Assembly: GCF_021032705.1 (NCBI RefSeq)
Contig: NZ_JAHVXI010000002.1
Location: forward strand, 124,001-188,000
Origin: Psychroserpens luteolus
GTDB taxonomy: Bacteria; Bacteroidota; Bacteroidia; Flavobacteriales; Flavobacteriaceae
Direction of reading: 5' to 3'
DNA length: 64,000 bases
Shown: piece by piece, positions 1-8,199 of the stretch
Position numbering within the stretch: the first letter of the stretch is position 1
How the letters are laid out: every line of letters begins with the position of its first letter
The notes under the pieces: model-generated
The model's database searches: none
Seen by the model: the letters and a program-made list of their open reading frames with translations, nothing else
Told to the model about the DNA's origin: nothing
Position numbers and translations under genes: made by a program

Positions 1-595
1 AGAACCCATACACACAATCTTCATTTAGATGTTCAAAACTCACATTGTGTTGGTAAGGCACAAAGAGTTGTGCTTTAAATACAATGCGTTGCTCAAAGTT
101 TAAATGCTCTAACTTTAATTGTGATAATGTACTCTTACAATCGTTAGAGTGGAGTAGCGGTAATTGTTTGTCAACTAGCTTTTTTAGTTTCTCAGATAAA
201 CTATCTTTTCTATTTGGGCCAATCCATTGCTCAATTTCAGATGCACCAGCAGAGGCATCATACACATAAAATTTATAAACGATTTCTAGATGAATGGGTT
301 TTTTATCTAAGGTCATTAGAGCGTCTAATTCGCCAAGCGTTTGTTTTCCTTTCTGAATTTGAATATTTTCAGCTAATAATTCAATAGTGTCACAAAGTTC
401 CAGTGTATTAAACACAAATTGTTCGGCTAATTGCCCAAGTCTAAGTTGCCGTTCCAATTTCCGAAGAAATATAGAATGTTGCTCAGTAGTAAATTCTAAT
501 TGCATTACATCTAAAACAGCATTGCCTTTCCAAAGTAAAGGGGTTTTATAGCAGGCTTGATACAGATTTTGAATATGATTTGATTCCATTTGCAT
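1..595 (-). CDS. DUF1853 family protein (partial, C-terminus off the left edge)
   Basis: An open frame reads leftward from the ATG at 595 and never stops before the window edge, so about 198 N-terminal residues are present. The conceptual protein starts MQMESNHIQNLYQACYKT and includes LRLGQLAEQFV, GELDAL and HLEIVYKFYVYD. I associate this pattern with DUF1853, where an acidic residue and an ExxxK strand look like a PD-(D/E)XK nuclease-type core. The function of DUF1853 is unknown and the nuclease resemblance is my inference. It is divergent from the helicase gene with about 75 bases between the starts. There is no signal peptide, so it is probably cytoplasmic. The short plus-strand frame at 84-269 is its shadow. 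Confidence 0.75.
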   Translation of the reverse strand, partial: MQMESNHIQNLYQACYKTPLLWKGNAVLDVMQLEFTTEQHSIFLRKLERQLRLGQLAEQFVFNTLELCDTIELLAENIQIQKGKQTLGELDALMTLDKKPIHLEIVYKFYVYDASAGASEIEQWIGPNRKDSLSEKLKKLVDKQLPLLHSNDCKSTLSQLKLEHLNFEQRIVFKAQLFVPYQHNVSFEHLNEDCVYGF

Positions 596-644
596 TGAGA
601 TTCGAAATTACGAATATTAATTCTGAAAGCTTGTAGAATAACAA

Positions 645-652
645 TACCTTTG
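645..652 (+). promoter_or_regulatory. Candidate Bacteroidota -7 element (TACCTTTG) of the DEAD-box helicase gene
   Basis: TACCTTTG matches the Bacteroidota TAnnTTTG consensus and lies 18 bases upstream of the ATG at 671. No well-spaced TTTG -33 element is visible. The box overlaps an upstream in-frame TTG at 650, which argues that translation begins at 671. Confidence 0.45.
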
Positions 653-670
653 CGCCATATTAATTTGATT

Positions 671-1792
671 ATGGATAAGACATTTTTCGACTTAGGGATT
701 TCTAAACCTTTTATTAAAGGATTGAAGGAACTTCATATTAAAACACCAACGCAAATACAAGAAGAGGCGATTCCTGTACTACTGAAGAACGATACAGATT
801 TTATTGGTTTAGCTCAAACAGGAACAGGTAAAACGGCAGCATATGGTTTGCCAATCCTTGAAAATATAAATCCGAAAAAGGATCATGTGCAAGCTTTGAT
901 TTTGGCGCCTACACGAGAATTGGTACAACAAATACAAAAGCAGTTGTTTAAGTTTACTAAGTATTGTGATGCAAAAATTTTTGCAGAGGGCGTATATGGT
1001 GGTGAGAAAATGGACATTCAAATCAAGCGTTTACAACGCACAACTCATATTATTGTGGCAACACCTGGACGTTTATTAGATTTTATAGAACGAGGAGATG
1101 TAAATATTAAGCATATTGAAACCTTAGTGTTAGATGAAGCAGATGAAATGTTGAGTATGGGATTTAAACAAGATTTGAATAAGATCTTAAAATACACGAC
1201 TGGTACTCGACATACATGGTTATTCTCTGCAACGATGCCTGAAGAGATCCAAAAAATTATAAGGACGTACATGTCTGATGATGCCGTTCGTGTGGAGATT
1301 GATAGGAATAGCATTGTAAATGCAAATATCTCTCATCACTATATTGTGACTTCAATCAAGGAAAAAGCAAATATCATTACGAGATTATTAGATAAATTTG
1401 ATACGGATAGAGGTATTATTTTTTGTAGAACCAAAGCAGGAACTAATCAACTTACAGGAGTATTAAAAGCTGAAGGGTTCTCAGTAGATGCACTACAAGG
1501 TGATATGCAACAAAAGGAACGCGATAAAGTGATGCGCGCCTTTAAAAATCAATCGTTACAATATTTGGTGTCAACTGATGTTTCGGCAAGAGGTATAGAC
1601 GTAAATAATTTAGCATTTGTTATTCATCATCAATTACCAGACCAATTAGAGTATTATACACACCGAAGTGGAAGAACAGCTAGGGCTGGTAAAACAGGAG
1701 CGTCAATTGCACTTATAATTTCGGGAGAGGAGCAAAATATCCAAGGTATTCAAAAGGATTTGGGCATTAAGTTCAAGCAAATGACTTTATAA
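671..1792 (+). CDS. DEAD-box ATP-dependent RNA helicase
   Basis: This is a core superfamily 2 RNA helicase of 373 residues that would remodel RNA duplexes, for example in ribosome assembly or mRNA decay. In order it shows a Q motif (TPTQIQEEAIP), Walker A (AQTGTGKTAA), motif Ia (PTRELVQQ), motif II (LDEADEMLSMGF), motif III (SATMP), and the second RecA-like domain with STDVSARGID and HRSGRTARAG. It ends soon after the core and lacks the long basic tail of many RhlE/CsdA-type enzymes. I chose the ATG at 671 because the upstream TTG at 650 falls inside a likely -7 promoter box. All catalytic motifs look intact. The exact substrate cannot be read from the sequence. Confidence 0.95.
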   Translation: MDKTFFDLGISKPFIKGLKELHIKTPTQIQEEAIPVLLKNDTDFIGLAQTGTGKTAAYGLPILENINPKKDHVQALILAPTRELVQQIQKQLFKFTKYCDAKIFAEGVYGGEKMDIQIKRLQRTTHIIVATPGRLLDFIERGDVNIKHIETLVLDEADEMLSMGFKQDLNKILKYTTGTRHTWLFSATMPEEIQKIIRTYMSDDAVRVEIDRNSIVNANISHHYIVTSIKEKANIITRLLDKFDTDRGIIFCRTKAGTNQLTGVLKAEGFSVDALQGDMQQKERDKVMRAFKNQSLQYLVSTDVSARGIDVNNLAFVIHHQLPDQLEYYTHRSGRTARAGKTGASIALIISGEEQNIQGIQKDLGIKFKQMTL

Positions 1793-1856
1793 AATGTTAA
1801 AAAGCAAGCATATACGCTGCTTTATTCGTATCTTAATAGCACTAAATGTTGTTGCT

Positions 1857-2402
1857 ATGAAAGCTAAATATATAATTGTGTTGATAGTAAGTTGTTTTTT
1901 ACTATCGTGTAGTTCTACAAAGTCTAGTGCTACTCCAGAGCAAATAGAAACTTTAGACGCTTTGGTTGCTGGGAAATCTTTTGAAATTAAATCAGATTGG
2001 GCTTATCCTCAGGCTTCAAGTGGCTTATTGGCTCTTCAAAACTCTGGCTTGTTAGCTCCTGGCGATGCTAATGCTGGACGTTTTAGTTTGATTGGTAATC
2101 CTAACCACTTCAGGTTATCAGATGATAATATTGATTCGTATTTACCTTATTTTGGGGAACGTCAAATGGTGACCGATAGATCAGGTAATGGTAGTATAGA
2201 GTTTAAAAATACGATTAAAGATTATGAGGTTACCAAAAAGGATAATAATTCGTATATCATCAAGTTTTCGGCAAAGAGTCATAACGAAAACTTTAATGTT
2301 ATTGTGACCTTATTTCCTAGTTTAAAAAGTGAAATTATGTTACAAGGAGCCAAGCGCTTTCCTATACGATATTCAGGAAAAGTAGTCGCTATTTCAGAAT
2401 AA
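1857..2402 (+). CDS. DUF4251 domain lipoprotein
   Basis: From the ATG at 1857 the protein begins with a signal peptide and lipobox (VSCFLLSCSS), so it is probably lipidated at the Cys and anchored to a periplasm-facing membrane. The roughly 160-residue remainder (FGERQMVTDRSGNGSIEF, then DYEVTKKDNNSYIIKFSA) resembles the Bacteroidota DUF4251 family of small beta-rich lipoproteins of unknown function. The frame opens further upstream at 1794, but only the 1857 start puts a signal peptide at the N-terminus. It ends one base before the convergent LytTR regulator gene. No function is assigned beyond family membership. Confidence 0.75.
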   Translation: MKAKYIIVLIVSCFLLSCSSTKSSATPEQIETLDALVAGKSFEIKSDWAYPQASSGLLALQNSGLLAPGDANAGRFSLIGNPNHFRLSDDNIDSYLPYFGERQMVTDRSGNGSIEFKNTIKDYEVTKKDNNSYIIKFSAKSHNENFNVIVTLFPSLKSEIMLQGAKRFPIRYSGKVVAISE

Positions 2403-2403
2403 A

Positions 2404-3102
2404 TTACTTCAATAACTCGTTGACATTCATTTTATACATTTTCCCAATTGGGACAATATAATCTTGTATATGTATTCTATTGCCTTCTATACTAGAAATA
2501 TGTGTTTTAGCCACTGCAAATGATTTATGGACTTGTAAAAACTCATCGGTAGGTAAGGACACTAACATTTCAGAAATTTTTTCTCTTATTGTAATGGTAT
2601 CATTTGTGGTGACTACTTTAGTGTAATTTCCTGAAGCTTCGATAAATAAAATACTAGGAATATCAACTTGAATATAACTTTTGTTCTGCCTTAAAAAGAT
2701 TTGATTTGTAGTAGATGTCTGATCATGTGTTGACGACTTTTTACTGCTTATACCTGAGCCAATCACCTTATTAATAGCCTTTAAAAAACGCTCAAACCCA
2801 AATGGTTTTAATAAATAATCTATAATGTTAAGCTCATAACCTTCTAAAGCAAACTCACTATAGGCAGTGGTTACAATAACTTTTGGAGGTGATTTTAGTG
2901 TTTTTAAAAATTCAAAACCTTTCAATTTCGGCATATTGAGATCTAAAAAAATAAGATCTACAGATTGATTGCTTAAATAATCTAAAGCTTCTATAGCATC
3001 ATAACAATCTGCCATATGCTTCATATTTGGTAGCATATCACAATAGCCTTTTATGATATCATGTGCAATATGTTCGTCATCAATAATGATATATGTAATC
3101 AT
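2404..3102 (-). CDS. LytTR-family response regulator
   Basis: This 232-residue protein has an N-terminal receiver domain (about residues 1-115; phospho-acceptor Asp in LIFLDLNMPKLKG, switch Thr in VTTAYSE, Lys in LLKPFGF) and a C-terminal LytTR DNA-binding domain (about 130-232; FIEASGNYTKV, LQVHKSFAVA). Its start overlaps the end of the upstream kinase gene by four bases (ATGA), so the two are translationally coupled and form a two-component pair. LytTR regulators bind direct repeats roughly two helical turns apart. The regulated genes are unknown. The divergently transcribed metallophosphatase at 4134 is an obvious candidate. Confidence 0.93.
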   Translation of the reverse strand: MITYIIIDDEHIAHDIIKGYCDMLPNMKHMADCYDAIEALDYLSNQSVDLIFLDLNMPKLKGFEFLKTLKSPPKVIVTTAYSEFALEGYELNIIDYLLKPFGFERFLKAINKVIGSGISSKKSSTHDQTSTTNQIFLRQNKSYIQVDIPSILFIEASGNYTKVVTTNDTITIREKISEMLVSLPTDEFLQVHKSFAVAKTHISSIEGNRIHIQDYIVPIGKMYKMNVNELLK

Positions 3103-3920
3103 AGTTTAGAAATTGTAAGTTGGGCATTAAAAATGTTATTAGTCTTAGAAATAAGTAAGTCATGATGCTTTGGATATACTAATTCTAAACGTCTTTTTAG
3201 ATTTTCTAACCCAATACCTTCATGTTCATTTTCTAGAGTTGCATCAAAATTATTCTTTATATCAAAATGGACTTGCTCATGTTTTGCAGACATAGTAATG
3301 TAAACATAAGCATTCTCTCTTAAATTTTCCACACCATGTTTAAATGCGTTTTCTAAAAGTATAATAAATAATAATGGCATAATTTGATAATCATTATCAT
3401 CAATATCAACATTAAATTGAATATCTATAGTTTTATGGTAGCGCATCTTATGAAGCTCAATATAGTTTTTTAAATAGTCTATTTCTTCGGAAAGTAAAAC
3501 AGTGTCTTTTTGCCCTTCATAGATACTATAACGCATCATATCTGATAATTTTAATATCAATTCTTGTGCTTGTTTTGAATCTTTATCGACTAAACCATAT
3601 AGATTATTTAGCATGTTGAAGAAGAAATGTGGATTGACCTGACTCTTTAAATGCATGAGTTCAGTTTTGCGAATTTCACCTTTAAGCAAAACATACGATT
3701 TCAATTGCTTTATAATCCATAACACACCTAAGCCGATAAGGAAAATGTAATAGGCAATAATCAAACTACTAACAATCGGATTATATCCTTCAAGGAATAC
3801 AACAGAATCTTTATCTGTTGTAAGAATTTCATAAGCCGTAATTATAATTGGAATTAGAGCAGAACCAACTAAAACAATTGTTAGTATAAGACGGTATTTT
3901 CTATCTAAAAGATGTTTCAT
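3099..3920 (-). CDS. LytS/YehU-type sensor histidine kinase
   Basis: This 273-residue membrane kinase has two N-terminal transmembrane segments (about residues 10-30 and 48-70) with only a short extracytoplasmic loop. The His_kinase dimerisation motif QVNPHFFFNMLNN holds the phosphorylated His, and an HATPase_c domain follows (N-box LLENAFKHG, G-box EGIGLENLKRR). It lacks a large sensor domain, so any signal is probably sensed within or through the membrane. It overlaps the LytTR regulator gene by four bases and is its likely phosphodonor. A second pair of the same architecture lies at 49505-51209. Confidence 0.93.
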   Translation of the reverse strand: MKHLLDRKYRLILTIVLVGSALIPIIITAYEILTTDKDSVVFLEGYNPIVSSLIIAYYIFLIGLGVLWIIKQLKSYVLLKGEIRKTELMHLKSQVNPHFFFNMLNNLYGLVDKDSKQAQELILKLSDMMRYSIYEGQKDTVLLSEEIDYLKNYIELHKMRYHKTIDIQFNVDIDDNDYQIMPLLFIILLENAFKHGVENLRENAYVYITMSAKHEQVHFDIKNNFDATLENEHEGIGLENLKRRLELVYPKHHDLLISKTNNIFNAQLTISKL

Positions 3921-4074
3921 AACACAATATTAAGTCAATATATCATGGCAACAAAAGAAGTTGACAAACGACCTGTAAGTGAGGTTAAACACTCATTTTG
4001 TGTATGCAAAGCAACTTTGTGATAATTAGCTAGTTATGCACCACTATGTTGATGCTTTATATCCCTAAAGTTAT

Positions 4075-4102
4075 TTTGGTTAGTCTTTGAAATATAGGTT
4101 TG
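4075..4102 (+). promoter_or_regulatory. Candidate Bacteroidota promoter (TTTG-N16-TAGGTTTG) for the metallophosphatase gene
   Basis: TTTG at 4075-4078 and TAGGTTTG at 4095-4102 are 16 bases apart, close to the Bacteroidota -33/-7 arrangement. The predicted transcription start is near 4109, about 25 bases before the ATG at 4134. Confidence 0.4.
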
Positions 4103-4133
4103 CAGTATTAAAATCAATCAAAAAGCGAATATT

Positions 4134-5306
4134 ATGAAAAAACGAGTATTACGATATTTAAAACATATCACAGTCACTATTTTAACCCTAGCTATTGCCG
4201 CTATACTATTTGGATTATATCATGGAGCAAGCGTGCATTATGGTGATCATCCAAAACAAAAAGATCTCAGCAATGAAGGTCCTTATGTGTTTTACGAAAA
4301 TGACTCTATAATGAGTATTAATTATGTAAAAGGTAATAAGAATGAAGGATTTTATGTTGACAAAACCCTACATCAATCTAGCAAGACAACACGTGTGACT
4401 TGTTATTTTCCGTTAGATGATACCACTTTCGAGTTTGATATAAAATCTGATTTTGAAAGTCCGAAAGCCATTTATAATGATGGCAATAAAATATTAGCAA
4501 TTTCTGATATTGAGAGTGGTTACAAAACGTTTCGGGACTTTTTAATTAATAGTCAGGTTATTGATACAAAACTTAATTGGACTTTTGGAAAAGGGCATTT
4601 GGTGTTAGTTGGTGATTTTGTTGATAGAGGAAATTCTGTAACACAAGTCCTATGGTTTATATATAAACTTGAACAAGAAGCGAGTAAACATGGAGGTCAA
4701 GTACATTTTATATTAGGCAATCACGAACTGAAAAACATGTATGGTGATTATGAAGCCGCAGAGCACAAATATATTGCCGTATCTAGAATTTTAGGCAAAC
4801 AACAATACCAACTATATGATAAAAATTCGTTTATCGGAAAATGGCTATCTAGCAAAAATACAATAGAACGTATAAACGGTCACTTATTTGTACATGGTGG
4901 AATCCATCCTAACTTAGCTAAATTGTCTGTAGATATCAATGCCATAAATAACATTGTTAGAAAGCACTATTATCAAGGATATTACCCAAAGCAAGAAGCT
5001 GGCATTGAGCAGTTTTTAACAGCTACTAAAACAGGTCCTTCATGGTACAGAGGTTATTTTAAGGATGATTTATCTCAAGATGATATTGAGTTGGGTCTTA
5101 AAAAATTTGATGCTAAAGCCGTTATCGTCGGACATACAATTCAAACAAAAGTAAAACGTTTATTTAAAGGTAAGGTGATTGCAATAGATGTTCAGCATCC
5201 AAAAGATTATCATAAAAACTTTCCAAGTGGTGCATCTGAGGGGTTGTTAATAGAGAATAACAACTATTATCGTGTTCTAGATGATGGCAGAAAAAAAAGT
5301 ATATAA
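4134..5306 (+). CDS. Membrane-anchored calcineurin-like metallophosphatase
   Basis: This 390-residue protein has one N-terminal hydrophobic helix (about residues 10-30), probably an uncleaved anchor placing the catalytic domain outside the cytoplasmic membrane. The PPP-type metallophosphoesterase motifs are present in order: ISDIESGY (in the place of GDxH), GDFVDRGN, LGNHE, HGGIHP and VVGHT. This set resembles the Shewanella-like and PPP protein-phosphatase families, so a phosphoprotein or phosphorylated metabolite is the expected substrate. The first metal motif is degenerate (DIES rather than GDxH), which could affect one metal ligand. It is monocistronic, with a promoter upstream and a strong hairpin terminator just after the stop. 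Confidence 0.85.
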   Translation: MKKRVLRYLKHITVTILTLAIAAILFGLYHGASVHYGDHPKQKDLSNEGPYVFYENDSIMSINYVKGNKNEGFYVDKTLHQSSKTTRVTCYFPLDDTTFEFDIKSDFESPKAIYNDGNKILAISDIESGYKTFRDFLINSQVIDTKLNWTFGKGHLVLVGDFVDRGNSVTQVLWFIYKLEQEASKHGGQVHFILGNHELKNMYGDYEAAEHKYIAVSRILGKQQYQLYDKNSFIGKWLSSKNTIERINGHLFVHGGIHPNLAKLSVDINAINNIVRKHYYQGYYPKQEAGIEQFLTATKTGPSWYRGYFKDDLSQDDIELGLKKFDAKAVIVGHTIQTKVKRLFKGKVIAIDVQHPKDYHKNFPSGASEGLLIENNNYYRVLDDGRKKSI

Positions 5307-5347
5307 TTTAATTGAGCTTCTGTAAGATTACAGAAGCTCAATTAAAT
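5306..5347. terminator. Strong inverted repeat terminator after the metallophosphatase gene
   Basis: A perfect 20-bp inverted repeat (arms 5306-5325 and 5328-5347, inner arm GAGCTTCTGTAA) abuts the stop codon. The stem begins and ends with an A/T-rich tract, so on the plus strand it acts as hairpin plus U-rich tail. Confidence 0.8.
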
Positions 5348-5424
5348 CTAATTCTTATCTTTAATCATTGTCAAATTATAGTCTGTTGATTTATATAGAA
5401 GCGTTTATTGGAAAAAGGGATATC

Positions 5425-6183
5425 ATGAAAAACATTAGTTTACTTAACGTTTTCGTAAGTGTTATTATCGTACTAGGTTTTTATAGCTGTTCAAAACCAG
5501 ATAGCAACGCAGTAATCTATGATACTGATGTGTTATCCATTACTAGAGTTAATAAACATGTGTTTGTTCATGAATCGTATCTCAAATTAAAAAGTGGAAC
5601 AGAGGTTCCTTGCAATGGTATGATTTTTATTAGTAATAATGAAGCTATAGTATTGGACACGCCAACAACCATTGAAGCTTCCAAGGAACTCATAGAGTGG
5701 ATAGAAGAGACACTAAGATGCGAAGTAAAAGCTGTGGTTCCAACTCATTTTCATGTAGACTGCTTAGGAGGATTAGACGCATTTCATGATAAGGGTATAA
5801 ATTCAATTGCCAATAACGCAACAATTAAACTAGCTCAAAGGGATAGTAGTGTGCTTCCAAAGTCTGGTTTTAATAACACTAAAGACATTTCAATTGGTGA
5901 TAACAACGTAATCTTATCATTTTTTGGAGAAGGTCATACTCGAGATAATGTGGTTGCTTACATCCCAAGTGAGGAAACTTTGTTTGGAGGTTGCTTGATA
6001 AAAACTCTCGAAGCTAGTAAGGGTAATCTTAATGATGCAAATATCGATCAATGGTCGACAACAGTGGAACAAATAAAAAACAGGTATTCAGATTTAAAGT
6101 TTATTGTTCCTGGTCATGGTAGTTATGGAGACACAGCTCTTTTAGATTACACCATAGAATTATTTAAAATCAACGACCAATAA
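5425..6183 (+). CDS. Subclass B1 metallo-beta-lactamase, lipoprotein
   Basis: The 252-residue protein starts at the ATG at 5425. The upstream TTG at 5368 would bury the signal peptide. It carries a signal peptide with lipobox (GFYSC, Cys22), so it should be membrane-anchored in the periplasm. All B1 zinc ligands are visible: H108, H110 and D112 in THFHVDCLGGL, H171 in GEGHTRDN, C190 in FGGCLIKT, and H231 in VPGHGSYGD. The substrate-binding K193 and N201 of the B1 group are also present. The expected reaction is zinc-dependent hydrolysis of beta-lactams, including carbapenems. No resistance island or mobile element surrounds it, so it is probably a resident chromosomal gene. Actual substrate range is unknown. 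Confidence 0.88.
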   Translation: MKNISLLNVFVSVIIVLGFYSCSKPDSNAVIYDTDVLSITRVNKHVFVHESYLKLKSGTEVPCNGMIFISNNEAIVLDTPTTIEASKELIEWIEETLRCEVKAVVPTHFHVDCLGGLDAFHDKGINSIANNATIKLAQRDSSVLPKSGFNNTKDISIGDNNVILSFFGEGHTRDNVVAYIPSEETLFGGCLIKTLEASKGNLNDANIDQWSTTVEQIKNRYSDLKFIVPGHGSYGDTALLDYTIELFKINDQ

Positions 6184-6215
6184 AATATACAATTCAATAA
6201 TCAATATCATAGCTT

Positions 6216-6668
6216 ATGAAATCTATATGTTCAATACTACTACTTATATGTACTATGCAATTTGCTATAGCTCAAACTTACACAGGTAATGAAGATGACA
6301 TTGCTCAAATACTTAAAAACACTGAGACATTTTCCGAATATATAAAAGCATCTAATTATAAAATGATAGGTGCATCGTATACAGCTGATGCGAAGATATT
6401 TCCAAATAATAAAGAGATTATAGAAGGAACAGAAGCCATTATTAACTACTGGAAACTACCAAAAGGTGTTAGCATCAAATATCATAAAGTGACTTCGCAT
6501 GAAATTAAAATCTTAGGTGATGAGGCCTATGATTATGGTGTTTATCAAGGTGCCACTTTATTAGGTAGTGGAGAGGAAGTGTCATGGAAAGGTAAATATG
6601 TTATCGTTTGGAAAAAAGAAAATAACACATGGAAAATGTATTTAGATATTTGGAATAGTATAAAATGA
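6216..6668 (+). CDS. Secreted SnoaL/DUF4440-like (NTF2-fold) protein
   Basis: This 150-residue protein has a cleavable signal peptide ending near QFAIAQ. The mature part resembles small NTF2-like domains of the SnoaL/DUF4440 type: an N-terminal helix pair (DDIAQILKNTETFSEYIKA), YTADAKIFPNN, and a final strand pair ending VIVWKKENNTWKMYLDIW. Proteins of this class are often uncharacterised steroid-isomerase-like or ligand-binding domains, and no catalytic residue can be named. It starts 33 bases after the beta-lactamase gene and may be cotranscribed with it. It meets the convergent zinc-ribbon gene one base after its stop. Confidence 0.7.
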   Translation: MKSICSILLLICTMQFAIAQTYTGNEDDIAQILKNTETFSEYIKASNYKMIGASYTADAKIFPNNKEIIEGTEAIINYWKLPKGVSIKYHKVTSHEIKILGDEAYDYGVYQGATLLGSGEEVSWKGKYVIVWKKENNTWKMYLDIWNSIK

Positions 6669-6669
6669 T

Positions 6670-6861
6670 CTAATCAATATCTAATTCATCTTTCAACTTA
6701 TCCAAAGCTTTCTTTGCTTTGTCAAGGGACTGTTTATTGTCTTCATATACCATTGTAATAACAGTCTTACAATTAGGACAAGTAAATTCTTTTTCTTTTA
6801 AAACATCATGCAGTTCAAATTCAATATTAGATTGACAATTAGGACAAGGAATAATTGGCAT
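6670..6861 (-). CDS. Small zinc-ribbon protein
   Basis: This 63-residue protein has two CPNC knuckles (IPCPNCQSN and FTCPNCKTV) about 20 residues apart, a classic four-cysteine zinc ribbon. A lysine/aspartate-rich helix follows (about residues 43-63, LDKAKKALDKLKDELDID). It has no signal peptide, so it is cytoplasmic. Small ribbons of this kind occur in MJ0042/YfgJ-like proteins and may bind nucleic acid or partner proteins. The function is not known. It is convergent with the NTF2-like gene. Confidence 0.75.
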   Translation of the reverse strand: MPIIPCPNCQSNIEFELHDVLKEKEFTCPNCKTVITMVYEDNKQSLDKAKKALDKLKDELDID

Positions 6862-6898
6862 TTTTTAGATATTTAATGAGATTATTTTATAAATATAA

Positions 6899-7495
6899 TC
6901 AATCCTCACAAACATCATCCCTAAGTTCGATATCTTTAAATTTTTCCCAGATATTTCCTTCAAAGTCTTGGGGTGACAATCTGAAACTAATATTTGATGT
7001 GTTGTTTTCTTCACAATTATGAACCTTAGCCAATAGATTTAAAGTTATCATTTTTTGAGTATTGAACGCATCGTAAACGTTTAATTTTCCAACAAAATCA
7101 GCTTTATCATAACCATTTCCTTTTGTATTTATAATGAGAGCAGTAGTTTTAGGGACTTCAAAATCTTTTTTCTTATTCACGGCTTTCATTAGTCCATCAT
7201 AATAGAATCCCATTTGTTGTTCTAAATCCTTAGCTGTAAACTTTTGAATACCTTTAATATGCCATACGAAAGTATAACACCAAAAATCTGGATGGTCTTT
7301 ATCTCTCCAACTCTTTGCAAACCTGAGATCTTCATACCCTTCGTATTTTATTTCTGGAGCAAAACCTAGTGGGAATTTTATGATCTCTTTTAACCAAGTC
7401 GTATCAGATACAAATACACCTTTTTCTTGTTCTTCTTGAGCATTAATAGAAAAAGAATAGAGTAGAAGTCCGATAATTAGTACTATTTTTTTCAT
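6899..7495 (-). CDS. Exported protein of unknown function, paired with YceI
   Basis: This 198-residue protein has a signal peptide (ending FSINAQ) and no transmembrane helix in the mature part, which suggests a periplasmic location. Features such as FAKSWRDKDHPDFWCYTFVW and the Cys pair near the C-terminus (VHNCEENN, RDDVCED) are visible, but I do not recognise the family. The start codon overlaps the stop of the upstream YceI gene by four bases, so the two proteins are made together and may act on the same ligand or envelope process. Confidence 0.7.
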   Translation of the reverse strand: MKKIVLIIGLLLYSFSINAQEEQEKGVFVSDTTWLKEIIKFPLGFAPEIKYEGYEDLRFAKSWRDKDHPDFWCYTFVWHIKGIQKFTAKDLEQQMGFYYDGLMKAVNKKKDFEVPKTTALIINTKGNGYDKADFVGKLNVYDAFNTQKMITLNLLAKVHNCEENNTSNISFRLSPQDFEGNIWEKFKDIELRDDVCED

Positions 7496-8070
7496 TCATT
7501 TAGTTTTTTCAAATTAAGTGTTACTTCAAAGCCAATAGCATCAGAAATGGCACCATCTCGCAATTTACTATTATAGTTAATTCCCCAACGCATTCTATCA
7601 ATTTTAAACCTAGTGGTCATTTGTTCTTTTGCGAAATCAACTTCAGCTTGAAATTCTATTGGCAATGTAATACCTTTTATGGTTAAATTTGCAAAAATCT
7701 TCATATGAGTAGGATCGTGATACGTTACATTGGTAATTTTTAGTTTGGCTTCGGGAAATTTTGCGACATCAAAAAAGTCTGGATCTTTTAAATGATTAAC
7801 AAGACTTTCATTAGCATCTGCAGTTTTAATATCGTCACATGTAATGCTGTTCATATCTATAGTAAATTCGCCACCTGTGATAATATCTCCAGTTTTTATA
7901 AAGTGACCGTTTTTAAAATTAATAGCTCCATTGTGCCCTCCAAAATAAAAGGTATACTCCCCAAACCATTTTAGTTCACTTTTAGAGGTGTCTATAGCTA
8001 ATTTTTCTTGAGCATAGCTAAATGATAATGTGCAAATAGCTGTAATAAGTAATAACATTCGCGTTTTCAT
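7492..8070 (-). CDS. YceI-family periplasmic lipid-binding protein
   Basis: This 192-residue protein has a signal peptide (cleavage near FSYAQE) and a YceI lipocalin-like beta-barrel: DTSKSELKWFGEYTFYFGGHNG, GGEFTIDMNSITC, HLKDPDFFDVAKFPEAKL and LTIKGITLPIEF are typical blocks. The family binds isoprenoid quinone-like or other amphipathic ligands in the periplasm. It is the first gene of a two-gene operon with the exported protein downstream, and it is divergent from a membrane-anchored regulator. Repeats in the shared 130-bp promoter region suggest that regulator controls it. Confidence 0.88.
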   Translation of the reverse strand: MKTRMLLLITAICTLSFSYAQEKLAIDTSKSELKWFGEYTFYFGGHNGAINFKNGHFIKTGDIITGGEFTIDMNSITCDDIKTADANESLVNHLKDPDFFDVAKFPEAKLKITNVTYHDPTHMKIFANLTIKGITLPIEFQAEVDFAKEQMTTRFKIDRMRWGINYNSKLRDGAISDAIGFEVTLNLKKLNE

Positions 8071-8126
8071 AAGTTTTGTTTTTTAATTAATACTGGATGT
8101 AAAACTATCGGCAGCTTTAGCAAAAA

Positions 8127-8166
8127 GTGTCAAAAAAGTGTAAAAGAAGTGTCAAGAGTTGTAAAA
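8127..8166. promoter_or_regulatory. Phased GTGT direct repeats, candidate OmpR/PhoB-type operator
   Basis: GTGTCAAAAAA (8127), GTGTAAAAGAA (8138) and GTGTCAAGAGT (8149) are exactly 11 bases apart. A weaker TTGTAAAAAG follows at 8159. Tandem 11-bp TGTCA-like repeats are how winged-helix OmpR/PhoB regulators bind DNA. The site sits between the YceI operon and the winged-helix gene that starts at 8200. Confidence 0.5.
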
Positions 8167-8199
8167 AGTCATGAAATTGTATGTTATTTACAGGAAATT

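Noticed and set aside
650-670. Upstream TTG start of the helicase gene
   Set aside because: It overlaps the probable -7 promoter box, and the ATG at 671 begins the conserved part directly.
2400-2410. Missing terminators at closely convergent gene pairs (2402/2404, 6668/6670, 48337/48341)
   Set aside because: Tight convergence without visible hairpins is common in compact genomes. Nothing specific supports a special mechanism.
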